From the NCBI RefSeq assembly GCF_009389715.1, contig NW_024067931.1, positions 186,001 to 250,000 of the forward strand: a stretch of DNA of 64,000 nucleotides. Reading direction: 5' to 3'. Of the stretch, positions 15,021-27,349 are shown in pieces. The notes under the pieces are model-generated. The model was not told the origin of the DNA, did no database searches, and worked only from the letters and a program-made list of their open reading frames with translations. Origin of the DNA: Phoenix dactylifera (lineage: Eukaryota > Streptophyta > Magnoliopsida > Arecales > Arecaceae). Numbering within the stretch: position 1 is the first letter of the stretch; each line of letters begins with the position of its first letter. The translations under genes were made by a program, and so were the position numbers.

Positions 15021-15274
15021 TTAAAAGCATCGAAAATTATTTTTTAAAAAAAATAAAAACACCAATTCATATTGTAAAACACACATTACAAAACATACAT
15101 TATAACAATATAAACCTGTTACATTGATACATTGACACAAATACTCAGATCATTTGAAATATGAATATTGTCATATCTGATTAAAAATTTGCTTAATAAG
15201 TTTCAAATTACAATGTACTCTGAAAAATAAGAAACATATACATATCAAACTCATAAAAGATAATCTAGAATGCA

Positions 15275-17008
15275 TCAGGGATGGGATTCAACTCCATCAT
15301 CATCAGCTCTATAAGCGTTTGAAGTATCAGGAATCTACAAAAAAAAAAGAGAAACCTTAGAAGTTAGGAATAATATGATACATTAACTCATATATCATAA
15401 TTAATAATATGTAAAGTATTCAAATATATATAGTTATTTATCTGAGAAGGGAGAAATCGTTGTAACATGGATGAAATATTCGTAAGCTGAGACTGCAAAT
15501 TTGCTTGGTTTTGCTTCAGCTCTTCAATAGTTGCTTAAAGATGACGAACTTCTGCAGTGTTACTACCTTCTCTAGCATTTCTTGTATATGTGCCCACTAA
15601 AGACAACTGAGTGGGGGTAACTCCAACGCCATAGCCCCTCACTCGACCATAATGCTCTGGGCCCATCAATTCAGCGAGCACTTGAGCTTCAATATGATTG
15701 GTCACGTCGGATGATGATGACCCCCCGACGCGCTCTGAAATAAGATTTGTTGCCCTATCCTATATCTCTCAAAAAAAATTCAAATTAATGTATGTCGATA
15801 ATAGAACCAAAAAAAATACAGCACAAGTCAAAGATATACATACAACTATATCTCTTGACTCCTCTCGGACAAAGCTGCCATCTCGGTGGGTGTGAGTCAT
15901 CTTATAAAACTCCACCCTACCAGGCTCCCTCCCATTATCATCCATCTACAACAAAAAGTATATTTCAAGAGTATACATGCTATATGATAGAATAATTTTA
16001 GATAAATTTAAAGAGTTTCAAAAAAACTTACGAATTCAGCTCTACGCCTTGCATAACTCATGGAGCCTGAAGTGTAAGAAACAATCTACGATGCTCAAGC
16101 AGCTCTACCAATATTGGAATATGTCTTTCCCAAAAAATAATAAACAATGTAATTTATACAATGTATAAATTTCTAATCTATAATAATAGTAAATACAATC
16201 TAAGGTATTGAAAAAATATACACAATCTAAGCTCTCTCGGAAAACCAGTAGTGGACAAGCTCCCTCCACTGATGAGAGATTACATCTGGAGGACAAACAC
16301 GGGCCACCTCCTCTTCAGTCATGCCCTCGTGCTTCCAATCCGCCTTTAGCTTCGCCTTATATTTTTTTCATTTGCGGTTGACGAACTTCAGCACCCAATC
16401 ATGGCTATTTACAGGAAGGACAAACTTTTTCTACATCAAAGTAAAAAATGTTATATCAATGTTAAATCAAAAAATCAAATTGTGATAGTAAGCAAATTCA
16501 ATTCTTTACCTCAACAACTCTAAGAAGCTCAACCTTATACGAAGGAAGCATTTCATTCCATTTCGTATAGTTGAGCGGACACAATTGTCCCTTCCGCGCA
16601 ACCGACCCTAAAAAAGTGGATAAAATGCTTGCAGCATTCTTGATGGGCTGCGCCAGTTCGTTGCAATGGACGACAATCTTCTTATCCTCAGGTAGGGTCC
16701 ATACGTCCCGTGCTCGAGTGGGCCCTCGTGTTCTCCTCACTCTCCCCAGTCCATCTATAAAATAAGAAGTCCATTAAAGGCAAATGATTTAAAATAGTTA
16801 GATTATAAGAGAAATTAATATAAAAATTATAAATCAAAATATCCAGGACGTCCACATCATCGGTGTCTGGACAATCTACAGGTGGCGCATGCGCAGACTG
16901 GGACTCGGACTGAGTATGGGGCTTATCGGGCTGTTGGGAACGATCAGAAGTAGATCCCACAGATGTGTGCTGAAACTCAATATCTCTGAAACGTTTTTCT
17001 CGCGGCAT
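15275..17008 (-). pseudogene. CACTA Transposase_24-like (Ptta/En/Spm) gene, broken
   Basis: A multi-exon minus-strand gene. The first exon starts at MPREKRFRDIEF (17008). A second exon carries RGPTRARDVWTLPEDKK and CNELAQPI (16498-16740), the hallmark of the plant Ptta/En/Spm transposase family. Later exons carry HDWVLKFVNRK and MTEEEVARVCPPDV (about 16250-16440), HTSGSMSYARRRAEF (about 16030-16080), HTHRDGSFVREESR (about 15850-15900) and MGPEHYGRVRGYG (about 15620-15670), followed by a coiled-coil-like Gln/Leu segment, and a stop at 15275-15277. At least one TGA follows FVNRK and other stops lie in the exon before HTSGSMSY, so the gene looks dead. In CACTA elements such proteins are accessory DNA-binding factors. 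Confidence 0.8.
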
Positions 17009-17141
17009 GTTGTAATCTAAAATGCACCAAAAAAAATCAATATTAGTTAAAAATTAAAAGTATAGAAATAATTTATAATTTGCAAAATAATTTAATGCAT
17101 AAAAGTAATGTTTTTCTTACCATTAAGAAACTAGCCAGCTC

Positions 17142-17722
17142 TCATTCAACATCCATCCTAACCAAACTAGTAGAATTCAGTTCATCAATTGGTGGAACAT
17201 TAAAAGGCATACACTGAGTATAAGTCTCATCATTCTCCTCTGCTAACCCTTTTTCCATATCATACAAGTCCCTAGGTTTAGTCTTAATAACAACAGACCA
17301 ATTTTTATCCTTCGAGTCTTGCACGAAGAACACTTGTTGAGCTAGAGATGAAAAAATAAATGGGTCATCTTTCAATAGCACACCAGTATGTATCAACCTT
17401 AAAAAATTTACTAGTGTGAAGCCATTTATATCTTGCCTCAAACCTCTAGATGAATTTATATCCATCCAATCATATCGAAATAATGCTACCTTAAAGTTTT
17501 CGTAATAATCTAACTCATAAACATCTGTTAGGGCACCATAATAAATTTTTCCGTCCGCCTCAACCATAACCATAACTCCACTATTTTGGGTTTTTCTAAA
17601 TTTTTTACGTTTTTTGTATGAAATTTAAAACCATTTATAATGAACCCATCATATCTGTTGACAATATTGTTCGGACCTCGAGCAAGGACTATTAATTCAT
17701 TGGAACAATGTCTCTCCATCAT
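17142..17722 (-). pseudogene. TNP2-type CACTA transposase C-terminal domain (DUF4216-like)
   Basis: The minus-strand frames read LIVLARGPNNIVNRYDGF then, after a frameshift near 17600, IYYGALTDVYELDYYENF, GFTLVNFLRLIH and KPRDLYDMEKG. This is the conserved C-terminal block of plant En/Spm TNP2 proteins. The catalytic core that should lie upstream (to the right, 17730-19150) is not found. A frameshift and missing core make it a relic. Confidence 0.85.
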
Positions 17723-17729
17723 AGTCAGT

Positions 17730-19150
17730 ACCTAAAAAAAATTAAAAGTGCTACTTCATTTCAGTTCTCACTATCCCTTTAACTTGGGTTTCAGCATGGT
17801 ATTGCGAACCACCCTAAAACTAAAATAAACATGGAAAGAACAGGAGAGCGGGTTAAACCGAGTAAAGGGGACAAATAATAAAGCTACATTTGTGAACAAC
17901 ATAATAACCGAGTAAAGGTTACTAGGGATTAAAAGATTATGTTGCAATGATGTCCAAACTTAAATATCTCTTGAATCAGAAGTACCAATTACCAATCAAG
18001 TAACTACCTAATATCACACCAACACCATAACAAGTCTGCATCAATTATCATATACTCTTGAAGGAAGATCCTGCGGGCCTGAGTTTTACCATTTAAATAA
18101 AGCTTTTATGCCCTTTAATAACAGTATCAATCACATATACCACTGTCAGCTGCCCAGCCCGGCCTATTTTCTTCCTCCCTGAGTGAGACCGTATAACTTT
18201 GATTGCAAACTTAAACACGTAAAATTAAGATTCAGCTTCGTAATTTCGACCCCATAATTTATTCTTTCATTATTTAAGTTCTGTTTTACGAGTCCCAAGT
18301 ACTAGATTCCAATCCCGTACCAACAAGCCATTTTTCTCCAAGAGACCACTACTTAAACCAGTATGGAGCAAACAACACCACCTATAAACGTCTCCACTAA
18401 TGTCCATATCCAAGCAAGTACTCTGCCATAGAGACCAACCAATACCTCACAGTTCTGAAGGATCATCAAAGTGGATAGGAGGCGGCAATTTATTACAGAA
18501 CCCTTATCCAAACGTTGCGAAATTTAGGTTGCAGGTCGCGCAGCAACACACATCTAGTTAACAATTCAACAGGAAAGTAAATATTAATGAACCATGAGGC
18601 ATATATGGTTTGAATAACATATTTATAACCAAGGGAACTGCAAGATCCACACCATCTCATAATAAAATAAAGATCAGCATAAACAAGGGAAAAAATTTCC
18701 TTCCGCTGCTAATGAACCCTTATCAGGCTTCAAATAAAGTTTTTGAAAATAAGAGCAATCATAAAAGAAAACCAGACAAGAAACACATAATAAAGCACAC
18801 CAAAGATTTTCCTAAGCAAACAAGCAACCAACATGAAGTACTGCAATAACCCTCTCTTGCAATAAAAGCTGACACAACCAATAAAAAACATCCCACTTAT
18901 GTAGGGTAATGAATTTTGTTATGGTGCTTTTATTTAGAGGTACTGCCAAAAGGGCCTCTTCACTCAGGCCCTCAGTCCATGGGGGCTTCAGCCCACAGTG
19001 TGGAACAATCTGAATTTTTGAGGTGCTCATGCAAGGATAGGATTCACCTATCATAGGGTTTTTGGGATTACAGCTTTGTATCATTTGAGGTATCATGGGG
19101 CTTCCATGTGCTCCTGAGATTTAAGCAGTTATGTAGCTTAACGGAGAGTA
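17730..19150. other. CACTA interior, non-coding
   Basis: About 1.4 kb where the TNP2 catalytic region would be expected. I find no transposase motifs on either strand. Short open frames (for example 18812-19096 minus) match nothing I know. It may be filler acquired when the element lost its core. Confidence 0.5.
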
Positions 19151-19159
19151 TGAGGATCA

Positions 19160-19600
19160 CTTACCTCAGACGACGGCGATGTCGACAGCGGCGGAGTAGC
19201 TAGGGCTCGCTCGGGATGGAGGTGAGATGTCGGTGCGCAGCTAGGGCTTCGACCAACAGAGGATGAGGAGACGGGGCCGGGCGAGAGTTAAAGACAAGAA
19301 GAAAACAAAGAGGAGGAGGAGGAGGAGGAGGAGGAGGAGGAGGAGGAGAAGGAAGAGTAGGAGGCTTACCTCAAACGATGGCAAGGTCGACGGCGGCGGA
19401 GAAGCGGAATCTTCGATCGCCGATCGGGGCTAGGGATGGAGGTGAGATTAGTTTGAGGAGGAGGAGGAGGAGAAGGAGGAGGCTTACCTCAAACGAGGGC
19501 GAGGTCGACGATAGTGGAGAAGTCGGCGATGGAGGTGAGAAGTCGGCCCACGCACAGCTAGGGCATCGATCGATAGAAAATGAGGAGAGGGGGCCGAGCG
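19160..19600. repeat. Triplicated segment with (GGA)n microsatellites in the CACTA 5' region
   Basis: A unit containing AGGTCGACGGCGGCGGAG and GGATGGAGGTGAGAT recurs at about 19165, 19380 and 19500. Units are separated by (GGA)n runs at about 19309-19350 and 19455-19480. The position next to the right terminus suggests the promoter/5' UTR of the element's transcripts. Confidence 0.7.
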
Positions 19601-19619
19601 AACGGTTGGGGGTTTTATG

Positions 19620-19800
19620 TTTTCTAACGACGCTTATAAGCGTCGTCGTTTCTAAAAGTTTTAACGACGCTTCATAGCGTCGTTGTTTCTTGAGATTTTC
19701 CGACGCTAGGAAAAAGCATCGGCAAAGGTTGGCGCTGAGTCAAACTTTACCGATGCTTTTCCCTAGCGTCGGAAAAAGACAGTCGGCAAAACCCACATTT
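19620..19800. repeat. CACTA right subterminal repeat zone
   Basis: Clustered CGACGCTT, AGCGTCGTTG, CCGATGCTTTT and AGCGTCGG words in both orientations mirror the left zone at 14670-15020 and end at the terminal GTTGTAGTG. Confidence 0.85.
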
Positions 19801-19882
19801 GTTGTAGTGTATATGTCTGAACCATTTTATAAAATAAAAATAAACAATTAGTGTAAGCCCATATTTTGAAATTATTCAAACA

Positions 19883-22220
19883 AGATGATCATCCAAAGCA
19901 TCGCTAGATCAGATAATTATGTTTGGAGCAAAAGGTGGCAATGGGCTCAAGTGGGCGAGTCCAACCAACACAAACAAGAGCCAATATATAAGGTGTAAGC
20001 AGCGAGGAGTCCGAATTGCGAAATAGGTGGCACATCCCCACGTGAAAAAAACGGAAGCTTAATATTGTTCAAATAATAATTATAATAATAATAATAATAA
20101 AAAGCGGAAAGTTTTGCTCCAACGTCGCTCTCGCAAAAGATGTGAAGCTGGTCGCTGCCACTTGGGAGGGTCGACACCTTTCAGCTCCGGATAATGATTC
20201 GGTACGCCGGGGTGGTCCACAACTTTAAGACTCATTTAGTTCGGGTCAATGGAGGAAAAGGGAGATGCTTTATATTAGATGATAGTTTACAAAAAAGAAA
20301 AAAAATATCATGCAAATAAAAATTATTTTATGAGAAAAAAATTATATAGAATATAAAAAATTAATTTCCTCCTATTTGGAATGGGATAATTTTTGTCAAA
20401 CCTAAATTTAAATTTTTAGGTAGAAATTTTTTTCCTTCTATTAAGAATATAACAAATAACCAATATGAGCAACTCCGAAATATAAAACAATTACTTTTTA
20501 AAGCATCATATATTCTGACATTAGTTTTTTTAAAAAAATATTTGAGTACGAAAAAATTCTTCAGGCGAAGCAAATGAGTTCTAATCCATCTGGTGTACAC
20601 ATTACGGGATAAGATCGAATAATTTTATATCAAACCAGCTCCCATCGGCTCCCTGCTACTAAATTTGCGTCACGTTTAGTCTGCTTGGATTGTAGGGGCT
20701 TTGCTTTCTTTTGCACCATCAAGGAAAAATTAAAACTAAAGTACATTTTCGTGAGAGTTTAATTCTGTATTTCTGTGCTTCCGTGGACAAACTTAAATAG
20801 ATTCAACAATTACAATGAGAAAAAAAAAAAGAAAACCAAGAACAAGAAAAATGAGGCGGATGACAGTGAGCATTTTACTTGGTCTGCCGACAATCAAACC
20901 TGAGGCCTCTCTAATCCATTAGTTCTCTTGGAGATTTAAACTTATCATCTCACCATTTGGGAAAAAATTATAAATAGAGATTTCATCAAACATTTTGGTT
21001 ATTAAGTTGCTGAAAAATCATACTTTCTATCAGAGAGCAAATAGCCTGCAGGGATGGAAAGGTATGGAACGCTTACTACCTCTCTCTCTCTCTCTCTGGG
21101 GAAGAAATCAGACAAGGAACCAAACCTTCTTCTGAGGAATCTCTCGTAGGAGAGATCGGCCTTTCTTCTCCCCTTCTCTTTCCTCGGTGAGTAGAGATGC
21201 TGGCTTCGGGTACTGTTAACGAGGGGACGGTAACAGTACCATGCAGAGACACAGTAACGTAACTATCATCTCTGTCTTGGACCAGCAAGGTACCATAAAC
21301 TCAATTCTCTCTCTAGGCGAGTGTGGGTGTGTGTGTTGTGGGTCTGGCAGCAGGATCGACCGACAAATCTTAAAACAATCAACAGTAAGTCGATCTGGAT
21401 GTCAGCACACTTTCTTAGCAATTGAATGCAATTTGTGATGGAAACGACCACAAAGGAAATAGTCCAATGAGAGCTTTTCCCCCTTCTCTCTCACTCTCCC
21501 TGGTGTAAGCAAGGGGTACCCCACCAGCTTGAAGGTCAAAAACATCATATTCGCAATCTATCTGTCAAGAAAACAGAGTATACCCCACAATTTTAAGGGT
21601 TTGTCTCTCTTTTGAGTTAACAGGATATTTCCCCTCCACTTTCGGCCACAATAACACCGCCAAATGAGTTATGGATTGCCCTCTCAACCCAATTATTGTC
21701 ATTTTTTATATAGAATTGCAAGCCAAACAACTCAAGATAGAGACCACGTGTATTTGTATAATGCGGAGCCATCGATGCCATGGAGAAGCACAGTTCTGGT
21801 CCTCCCATTTCTCTTAGTTAGCAGCTCAAATTAAAGGATTTTGCAGGTGTTCGGATTATGGCAGTCCGCTTTTAAAGGATTTCCTTTCGCAGTGCAATGC
21901 CTTGATCGATGCGACGATCTGAAAAAATTATGAAACAATGATCACAGACCAAAGAGATAAAAAAGATTCTGACTACAGCAGCAAAGGCGATCATCCATAT
22001 AATTTTAACATAGATCTTTTTACAAAGCATTCGCCTCTCATGCGTCCCTGAAGCATTGCAAACACTGCAACAAACTGCACTAACACAAGTCGAGATGTTC
22101 GGATCTTAATGTAACTAGCATGCCGACACGAGCAAGCTTATTTCATCTATAAAAATTCACTGCTTGAGGCAAGCAGAACTCACGATCCACAGCAGTAGGG
22201 CTTTATAGCATTTCTGATCA
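19883..22220. other. Low-copy non-coding DNA 3' of the FPF1-like gene
   Basis: No gene is supported. It holds an (AAT)n microsatellite near 20080-20101, CT repeats near 21081-21098, and a perfect 10-bp inverted repeat GGTACTGTTA / TAACAGTACC at 21209-21218 and 21231-21240 with a 12-base loop. The last few hundred bases before 22221 should contain the FPF1-like 3' UTR. Confidence 0.6.
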
Positions 22221-22541
22221 TCATGCATCGCGCACCTCGAAGACATTGCGGCTCTTGACGACGACGTCGTACATGTGCACCGAGGTGAGCCTGGAGAAGT
22301 CCCTCGGGAGCGAGATGAGGTGAACCGAGGAGCGCTGGTGGAACTGGACGAGCTCGGGGTTGCTGTGGTACCGCTCCCACCCGAGTGGCGCGAGCTTCTG
22401 CTCGAGCAACTCGTACGAGGTGATGACCTCGCCGGTGGGGACGTGCACCAAGACCTTGCGACGGCCGCTGCTTGGCTCACCCCCGGGGACCTCGACGAGG
22501 CGGACAACCCCTCTCTTGTTGAACACCCAAACACCTGACAT
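22221..22541 (-). CDS. FPF1: FLOWERING PROMOTING FACTOR 1-like protein
   Basis: A single-exon 106-residue protein, the usual length for the family. It begins [17 protein letters not shown] and contains [52 protein letters not shown], and ends [17 protein letters not shown], all hallmark FPF1 blocks. The family consists of small plant proteins linked to flowering time, gibberellin response and root or internode growth; biochemical activity is not established. The start at 22539-22541 is the only Met matching family N-termini. The ORF is GC-rich, intact and uninterrupted. A TATA box lies upstream on the same strand. Which FPF1/FLP paralogue it is cannot be told from this window. Confidence 0.95.
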   Translation of the reverse strand: MSGVWVFNKRGVVRLVEVPGGEPSSGRRKVLVHVPTGEVITSYELLEQKLAPLGWERYHSNPELVQFHQRSSVHLISLPRDFSRLTSVHMYDVVVKSRNVFEVRDA

Positions 22542-22848
22542 TTTTGAAACTTGCTGTATTTCTAGTAGTGATTAGAATTAATCAATGCTAGGGGCATGAG
22601 AGGGAGGAGAGGTTATGGGTGAATGGAAGGGGGTGGAAGGGGAGTTGGGGGGGATTTTATACTGGAGACGGGGGGCGGCAGGCACACAGAAGGAGACCCG
22701 TTTGCCACTGGCTAATTAAGGTGGGGCCCGCCTAGGGTACTTATCTGGGAGAAAAAGAGAGAGACGTAGTTCAGGACCACTTTTAGGGTGCAGATGCGTC
22801 CCTCCCTCCCGTCACGAGGATGCGGGACCGGGGAGAAGCTCACTTCTG
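22542..22848 (-). promoter_or_regulatory. FPF1-like promoter-proximal region
   Basis: Upstream DNA of the minus-strand FPF1-like gene up to the start of the tandem array. It has purine/pyrimidine-skewed G-rich runs at 22590-22650 and contains the TATA box. No other gene is seen. Confidence 0.5.
22655..22661 (-). promoter_or_regulatory. TATA box of the FPF1-like gene
   Basis: The minus strand reads TATAAAA, about 115 bases upstream of the ATG at 22541. With transcription starting about 30 bases downstream, the 5' UTR would be roughly 80-90 bases. It is flanked by G/C-rich runs, a common plant core-promoter setting. Confidence 0.65.
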
Positions 22849-25770
22849 GATTTTTCTTGTCTCCCCGCACGCGCAGGGTAGACAGCTCCATGCCCGTTGC
22901 AAATTTATTTTTTTTTCCACTTTTGGATAATATAGCTGCCAATTCTAGAATACTGATATGGACCACCTTCATATGCCCACAAGGCAAAAGATAAGGATCA
23001 GAAAGCTTGCTTGATTAGCTCCAATCGAATCCTCTGATATTTAAGTGATACCGATAGTGGAGAATAGTGGAGCATTCATTTTCTATCGAGGTTCTTTTAA
23101 GCTTTTTTAATAGTGGGATCTCGCATCGTCAGTGAATCATATGCTCTAACAAATTTAGGATTGTGCTGTAATAAATTACTAATGTGGCAAAGCAACCTAG
23201 GAACATACCTCAATCGGTTAACACATAATGGAATCATTGAAACCACGTGCGCACCCAGGTGACGGTACTAGGTTGCCTCTACCACGAAGTAGTTCTGCTT
23301 TGTTCGGGTTGATCATCGAAGCCGTCAGGCTGAGTAGAGAGACTTTGATTCTGTAAGTCGGCTGCTTTTGGTTTGCTCGTCTTATCTTCTAGGTCGGCTC
23401 AAGGGGCTTGATCGAAATGCTTTGAAGAATTTTTGCGGCACTCGAGCTGCTATATGGATGATAAGTTAGACGAACATAATCGCGGTGCATCACCTTGATC
23501 ATTTATTGACATAATGATACCCCCAATTTCTTGTCTGAAATGTTGCTTTGGTTTGGAGGAAGAAAGTACCGTTTTGTTAGACTCCATGCCACTTTAACAA
23601 GGGTAATAGCTCTTGGATGATGGTCCCCTGAAGGACGAGTTCTAACTCAGTCTCCTGAGGGAACGCCAACCGTCACATATAAGAAGGATGTCACATGGAT
23701 CCGCTGATCTGGTCAGATGGATCGATCCAGGACGTCCAACAATATAAAAAGTGAGGGATAGCCTCTTGTGAATCCTTAACTATATGATGGTTTTGGCCGG
23801 ATTTTTCTTGTCTCCCCGCACGCGCAGGGTAGACAGCTCCATGGCCGCTGCAAATTTGTTTTTTTTCCACTCTTAGATAATATAGCTGCCAATTATGGAA
23901 TACTGATATGGACCACCTTCATATGCCTACAAGGCAAGAGATAAGGATCAAAAAGCTTGCTTGATTAGCTCCAATCGAATCCTCTGATGTTTAAGTAATA
24001 CCGGTAGTGGAGAATAGTGGAGCATTCATTTTCTATCGAGGTTCTTTTAAGCTTTTTTAATAGTGGGATCTCACATCATCAGTGAATCATATGCTCTAAC
24101 AAATTTAGGATTGTGCTGTAACAAATTGCTAATGTAGCATATCAACCTAGGAACATACCTCAGTCACTTAACACATAATGGAATCATTGAAGCCACGTGC
24201 GCACCCAGGTGACGGTATTAGGTTGCCTCTACCACGACGTAGTTCTGCTTTGTTCGGGTTGATCATCGAAGCCGTCAGGCTGAGTAGAGGGACTTTGATT
24301 CTGTAAGCCGGCTATTTTTGGTTTGCTCGTCTTATCTTCTAGGGGCTCGATCATAATGCTTTGAAGAATTTTTGCGGCACTCGAGCTGCCACATGGATGA
24401 TAAGTTAGACGAACATGATCGCGTTGCATCACCTTGATCATTTATTGACATAATGATGCCCCCAATTTCTTGTCTGAAATGTTGCTTTGGTTTGGAGGAA
24501 GAAAGTAACCGTTTTGTTAGACTCCATGCCACTTTAAAAAGGGTAATAGCTCTTGGATGATGGTCCCCTCAAAGACGAGTTCTAACTCAATCTCCTGAGA
24601 GAATGCCAACCGTCATAGATAAGAAGGATGTGACACGGATCCGCTGATCTGATCAGATGGATCGATCCAGGCCGTCCAACACTATAAAAAGTGAGGGATA
24701 TCCTCTTGTGAATCCTTGACTATATGATGGTTTTTGCTGAATTTTTCTTGTCTCCCCGCACGTGCAGGGTAGACATCTCCATAGCTGTTGCAAATTTGTT
24801 TTTTTTTCCACTCTTAGATAATATAGCTGCCAATCCTAGAATACTGATATGGACCACCTTCATATGCCTACAAGGCAAGAGATAAGGATCAGAAAGCTTG
24901 CTTGATTAGCTCCAATCGAATCCTCTGATGTTTAAGTGATACTGGTAGTGGAGAATAGTGGAGCATTCATTTTCTATCGAGGTTCTTTTAAGCTTTTTTA
25001 ATAGTGGGATCTCGCATCATCAGTGAATCATTTGCTTTAACAAATTTAGGATTGTGTTGTAACAAATTGCTAATGTGGCATAACAACCTAGGAATATACC
25101 TCAATCGCTTAACACGTTATGGAATCATTGAAGCCACATGCGCACCCTGGTGACGGTACTAGGTTGCCTCCACCACGAAGTAGTTTTGCTTTGCTCGGGT
25201 TGATCATCGAAGCCGTTAGGCTGAGTAGAGGGACTTTGATTCTATAAGGTGGCTGCTTTTGGTTTGCTTCTCTTATCTTCTAGGTCGGCTCAAGGGGCTC
25301 GATCAAAATGTTTTGAAGAATTTTTGCGGCACTCAAGCTACCACATGGATGATAAGTTAGACGAACATGATCGCGCTGCATCACCTTGATCATTTATTGA
25401 CATAATGATGCCCCCAATTTCTTGTCTGAAATGTTGCTTTGGTTTGGAGGAAGAAAGTAACCATTTTGTTAGACTCCATGCCACTTTAAAAAGGGTAATA
25501 GCTCTTGGATGATGGTCCTCCAAATGACGAGTTCTAACTCAGTCTTCTGAGGGAATGCCAACCGTCACAAATAAGAAGGATGTGACATGGATCCGCTGAT
25601 CTGATCAGATGGATCGATCCAGGCCGTCCAACACTATAAAAAGTGAGGGATAGCCTCTTGTGAATCCGTCCTGGAGGGCTTTTGAACATCCTTTTTGTAG
25701 CTCTAAAAGATTTTCACAAAGCCAATTTGCCGAATCATCCTTGACTATCTCTATATGATGGTTTTGGAGC
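22849..25770. repeat. Three-copy tandem array, unit about 945 bp
   Basis: The block TTTTTCTTGTCTCCCCGCAC begins at about 22850, 23800 and 24740, and the following ~945 bases repeat with few changes (GGTAGACATCTCC in place of GGTAGACAGCTCC, small indels). Units end in AAAGTGAGGGATA...GATGGTTTTGG. The right part of each unit (for example 23285-23515) matches the gypsy LTR-like segment at 29263-29485. The left part is FPF1 upstream DNA. The third unit keeps extra sequence (about 25665-25740) that the first two lack, apparently deleted between ATCC repeats. The array is a tandem triplication of a host/transposon junction. Confidence 0.9.
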
Positions 25771-26950
25771 CTTTTCTCTTTCTTCTTCTCCGAGGAGGTT
25801 GATTCTTTTTGCTAATGTTCCTCTTTCAATTTTATATGCCCAGTTGCTTTTGTGAAGGGTCATGGAGAATGTGGTTGAGGTTGAGGCTGAGTTGGGATTC
25901 CTCCAAAGCAGGCCAGTGGTCGAGATGGCTCTTATGGATACTAATGTCAGTTGAAAGGTGGCTATATGGAGGCCGAGTTGAGGGCCATTGAGGATATGGT
26001 AGAGGCGTCCAAACTCTAGGCTGTTTAAATTGGAATGGAATTATAGGCAGCTAGGTAACAAGCCGTCGAGGCTCAAAGAAGGGTTCTCCAAGCAATGAAG
26101 GAGTACAAATCTTCGACTGACTTCTGGTAGGAGATCACCAAGTCATTCCTACAAGATTTCTAAGAGTGTCAGAAAGGAGAAACAAAGCTTTAATCCGACC
26201 TTATCCATCTTGCACCTAGTGGGAGCCATACTAAGAGGGGGCAAGATTCGATAGGCGAGCACGGTTAATTGGAGTGGGGAGTAGACATCCATGCAGGCCT
26301 CCTCCTTGAGCTTCTTCATGCCACCATGGAGACGCAAGACAAGGTGGAGGGTAGTCTCCTGAGCATGGTGACTTTGAGAGAGTCATCGACCTTGTGGGGC
26401 TGAAGTCGGGCTGGTCTGAACCTCTGTTTCTTGTAATGTAGTAGTCTAGTTTGGTCTTTGACTTGTCATGTAATCGAACATTGTCATTGTAACAGAATTA
26501 TTTTTAGGTGTACCTTTTCTTTTGCTTGTTGTTTAGATGTTTGCATGCTCAAGGTCATCTCAAGAACGCTGAGGTAGGCTCGGTTAGGTTAAAAATATAA
26601 GTTTTTGATGTCAGCTAAATAAAGTCAGAAAATTGAGATAAGGTCCAATTCGAATAGGTTGAAATATCTGAGATCAACCGAATGCTTTGAGATGAGGCCC
26701 TGGCATCTTTAGTTGTTAGCCGAGATAAAGATAAGATCATGAGTTTATAGTAAGATGAGATAATAGCAAAATAAGCTAAGCTGAAGTAGAGACTAGCTGA
26801 GATAACCATAAGTGCTTTAGAAACATGATAATAATGCCTCTTACAGGTAGGCTGAGATATGAGCAAAATTCCATAGTGGTCATAGCATCGGCATATAGAT
26901 ATACATTAAAAATATTAGAGATTTTTTTGTTGGAGTAGAATATAATCCTT
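25771..26950. other. Degenerate transposon DNA
   Basis: No gene with clear homology. It continues from the LTR-like third unit into the interior of the gypsy remnant, and contains repeated GAGATAAG / GCTGAGAT words. Short open frames are unrelated to any family I know. Confidence 0.45.
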
Positions 26951-27335
26951 TTTGGGCCTTCGAATCTTTGATTAGTTGGTTTTTTCAGGTTGTCGATGCT
27001 CGAATGATTGAACCAAGAGTGCTTCCTCCCATTCGAGCTTAATTTATATTAGAACTTCTAATCGGTTGGGTTCTTGTAGTTGATGATGCTCAAATGTTCG
27101 AATCAAGCATGCTTCCTCCCATCCGAGCCTAGTTTGTATTAGGACTTTTGATCAGTTGGTTCTTTTGGTCTGTGATGCTCGAGTGATCAAATCGAGCGCG
27201 CTTCCTCCCATCTGAGCCTAGTTTGTACTAGAACTTCTTATTGGTTGAGTTCTTTTGGTTGGCATGCTCGGATGATCGAACCAAGCATGCTTTCTCCCAT
27301 TCGAGCCTATTTTATACTAGGACTTCTTGAACTTT
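26951..27335. repeat. Four tandem copies of a ~95-bp unit
   Basis: The phrase GCTTCCTCCCAT followed by CGAGCC(T) and then TTGGTT or TTGGGTTCTT recurs about every 95 bases at roughly 27019, 27109, 27198 and 27288 (CTTTCTCCCAT in the last). Copies are diverged. It lies inside the gypsy remnant, likely in its untranslated region. Confidence 0.8.
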
Positions 27336-27349
27336 CCAGCCAATCCTGA

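Larger units (their letters stand above)
14646..19809 (-). mobile_element. CACTA (En/Spm) DNA transposon, deletion derivative
   Basis: The ends are CACTACAGGAAAAC (14646) and GTTGTAGTG (to 19809), flanked by a 3-bp TAT duplication (14643-14645 and 19810-19812). It splits an LTR whose two halves rejoin against the intact partner at 8878-9345. Both subterminal zones (about 14670-15020 and 19620-19800) are packed with CCGACGCTT / GCGTCGGCAAA words in both orientations, the usual transposase-binding arrangement. It encodes a Transposase_24-like gene and only the C-terminal part of TNP2. The catalytic transposase region is absent, so it should be non-autonomous. Confidence 0.95.
8878..19882 (-). 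mobile_element. Degenerate Ty1-copia retrotransposon, 5' LTR split by a CACTA element
   Basis: Minus-strand element with LTRs at 8878-9345 (3') and 14247-14645 plus 19810-19882 (5'). The LTRs begin TGTTAAT and end TAACA/AAACA on the plus strand. Flanks AGGTG (8873-8877) and AGATG (19883-19887) match at 4 of 5 bases. The order from the right is PBS, long leader, gag, integrase, reverse transcriptase/RNase H, then the 3' LTR, so copia order is kept. The coding region is broken by stops and by a deletion joining integrase to reverse transcriptase. The element cannot be autonomous. Confidence 0.9.
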
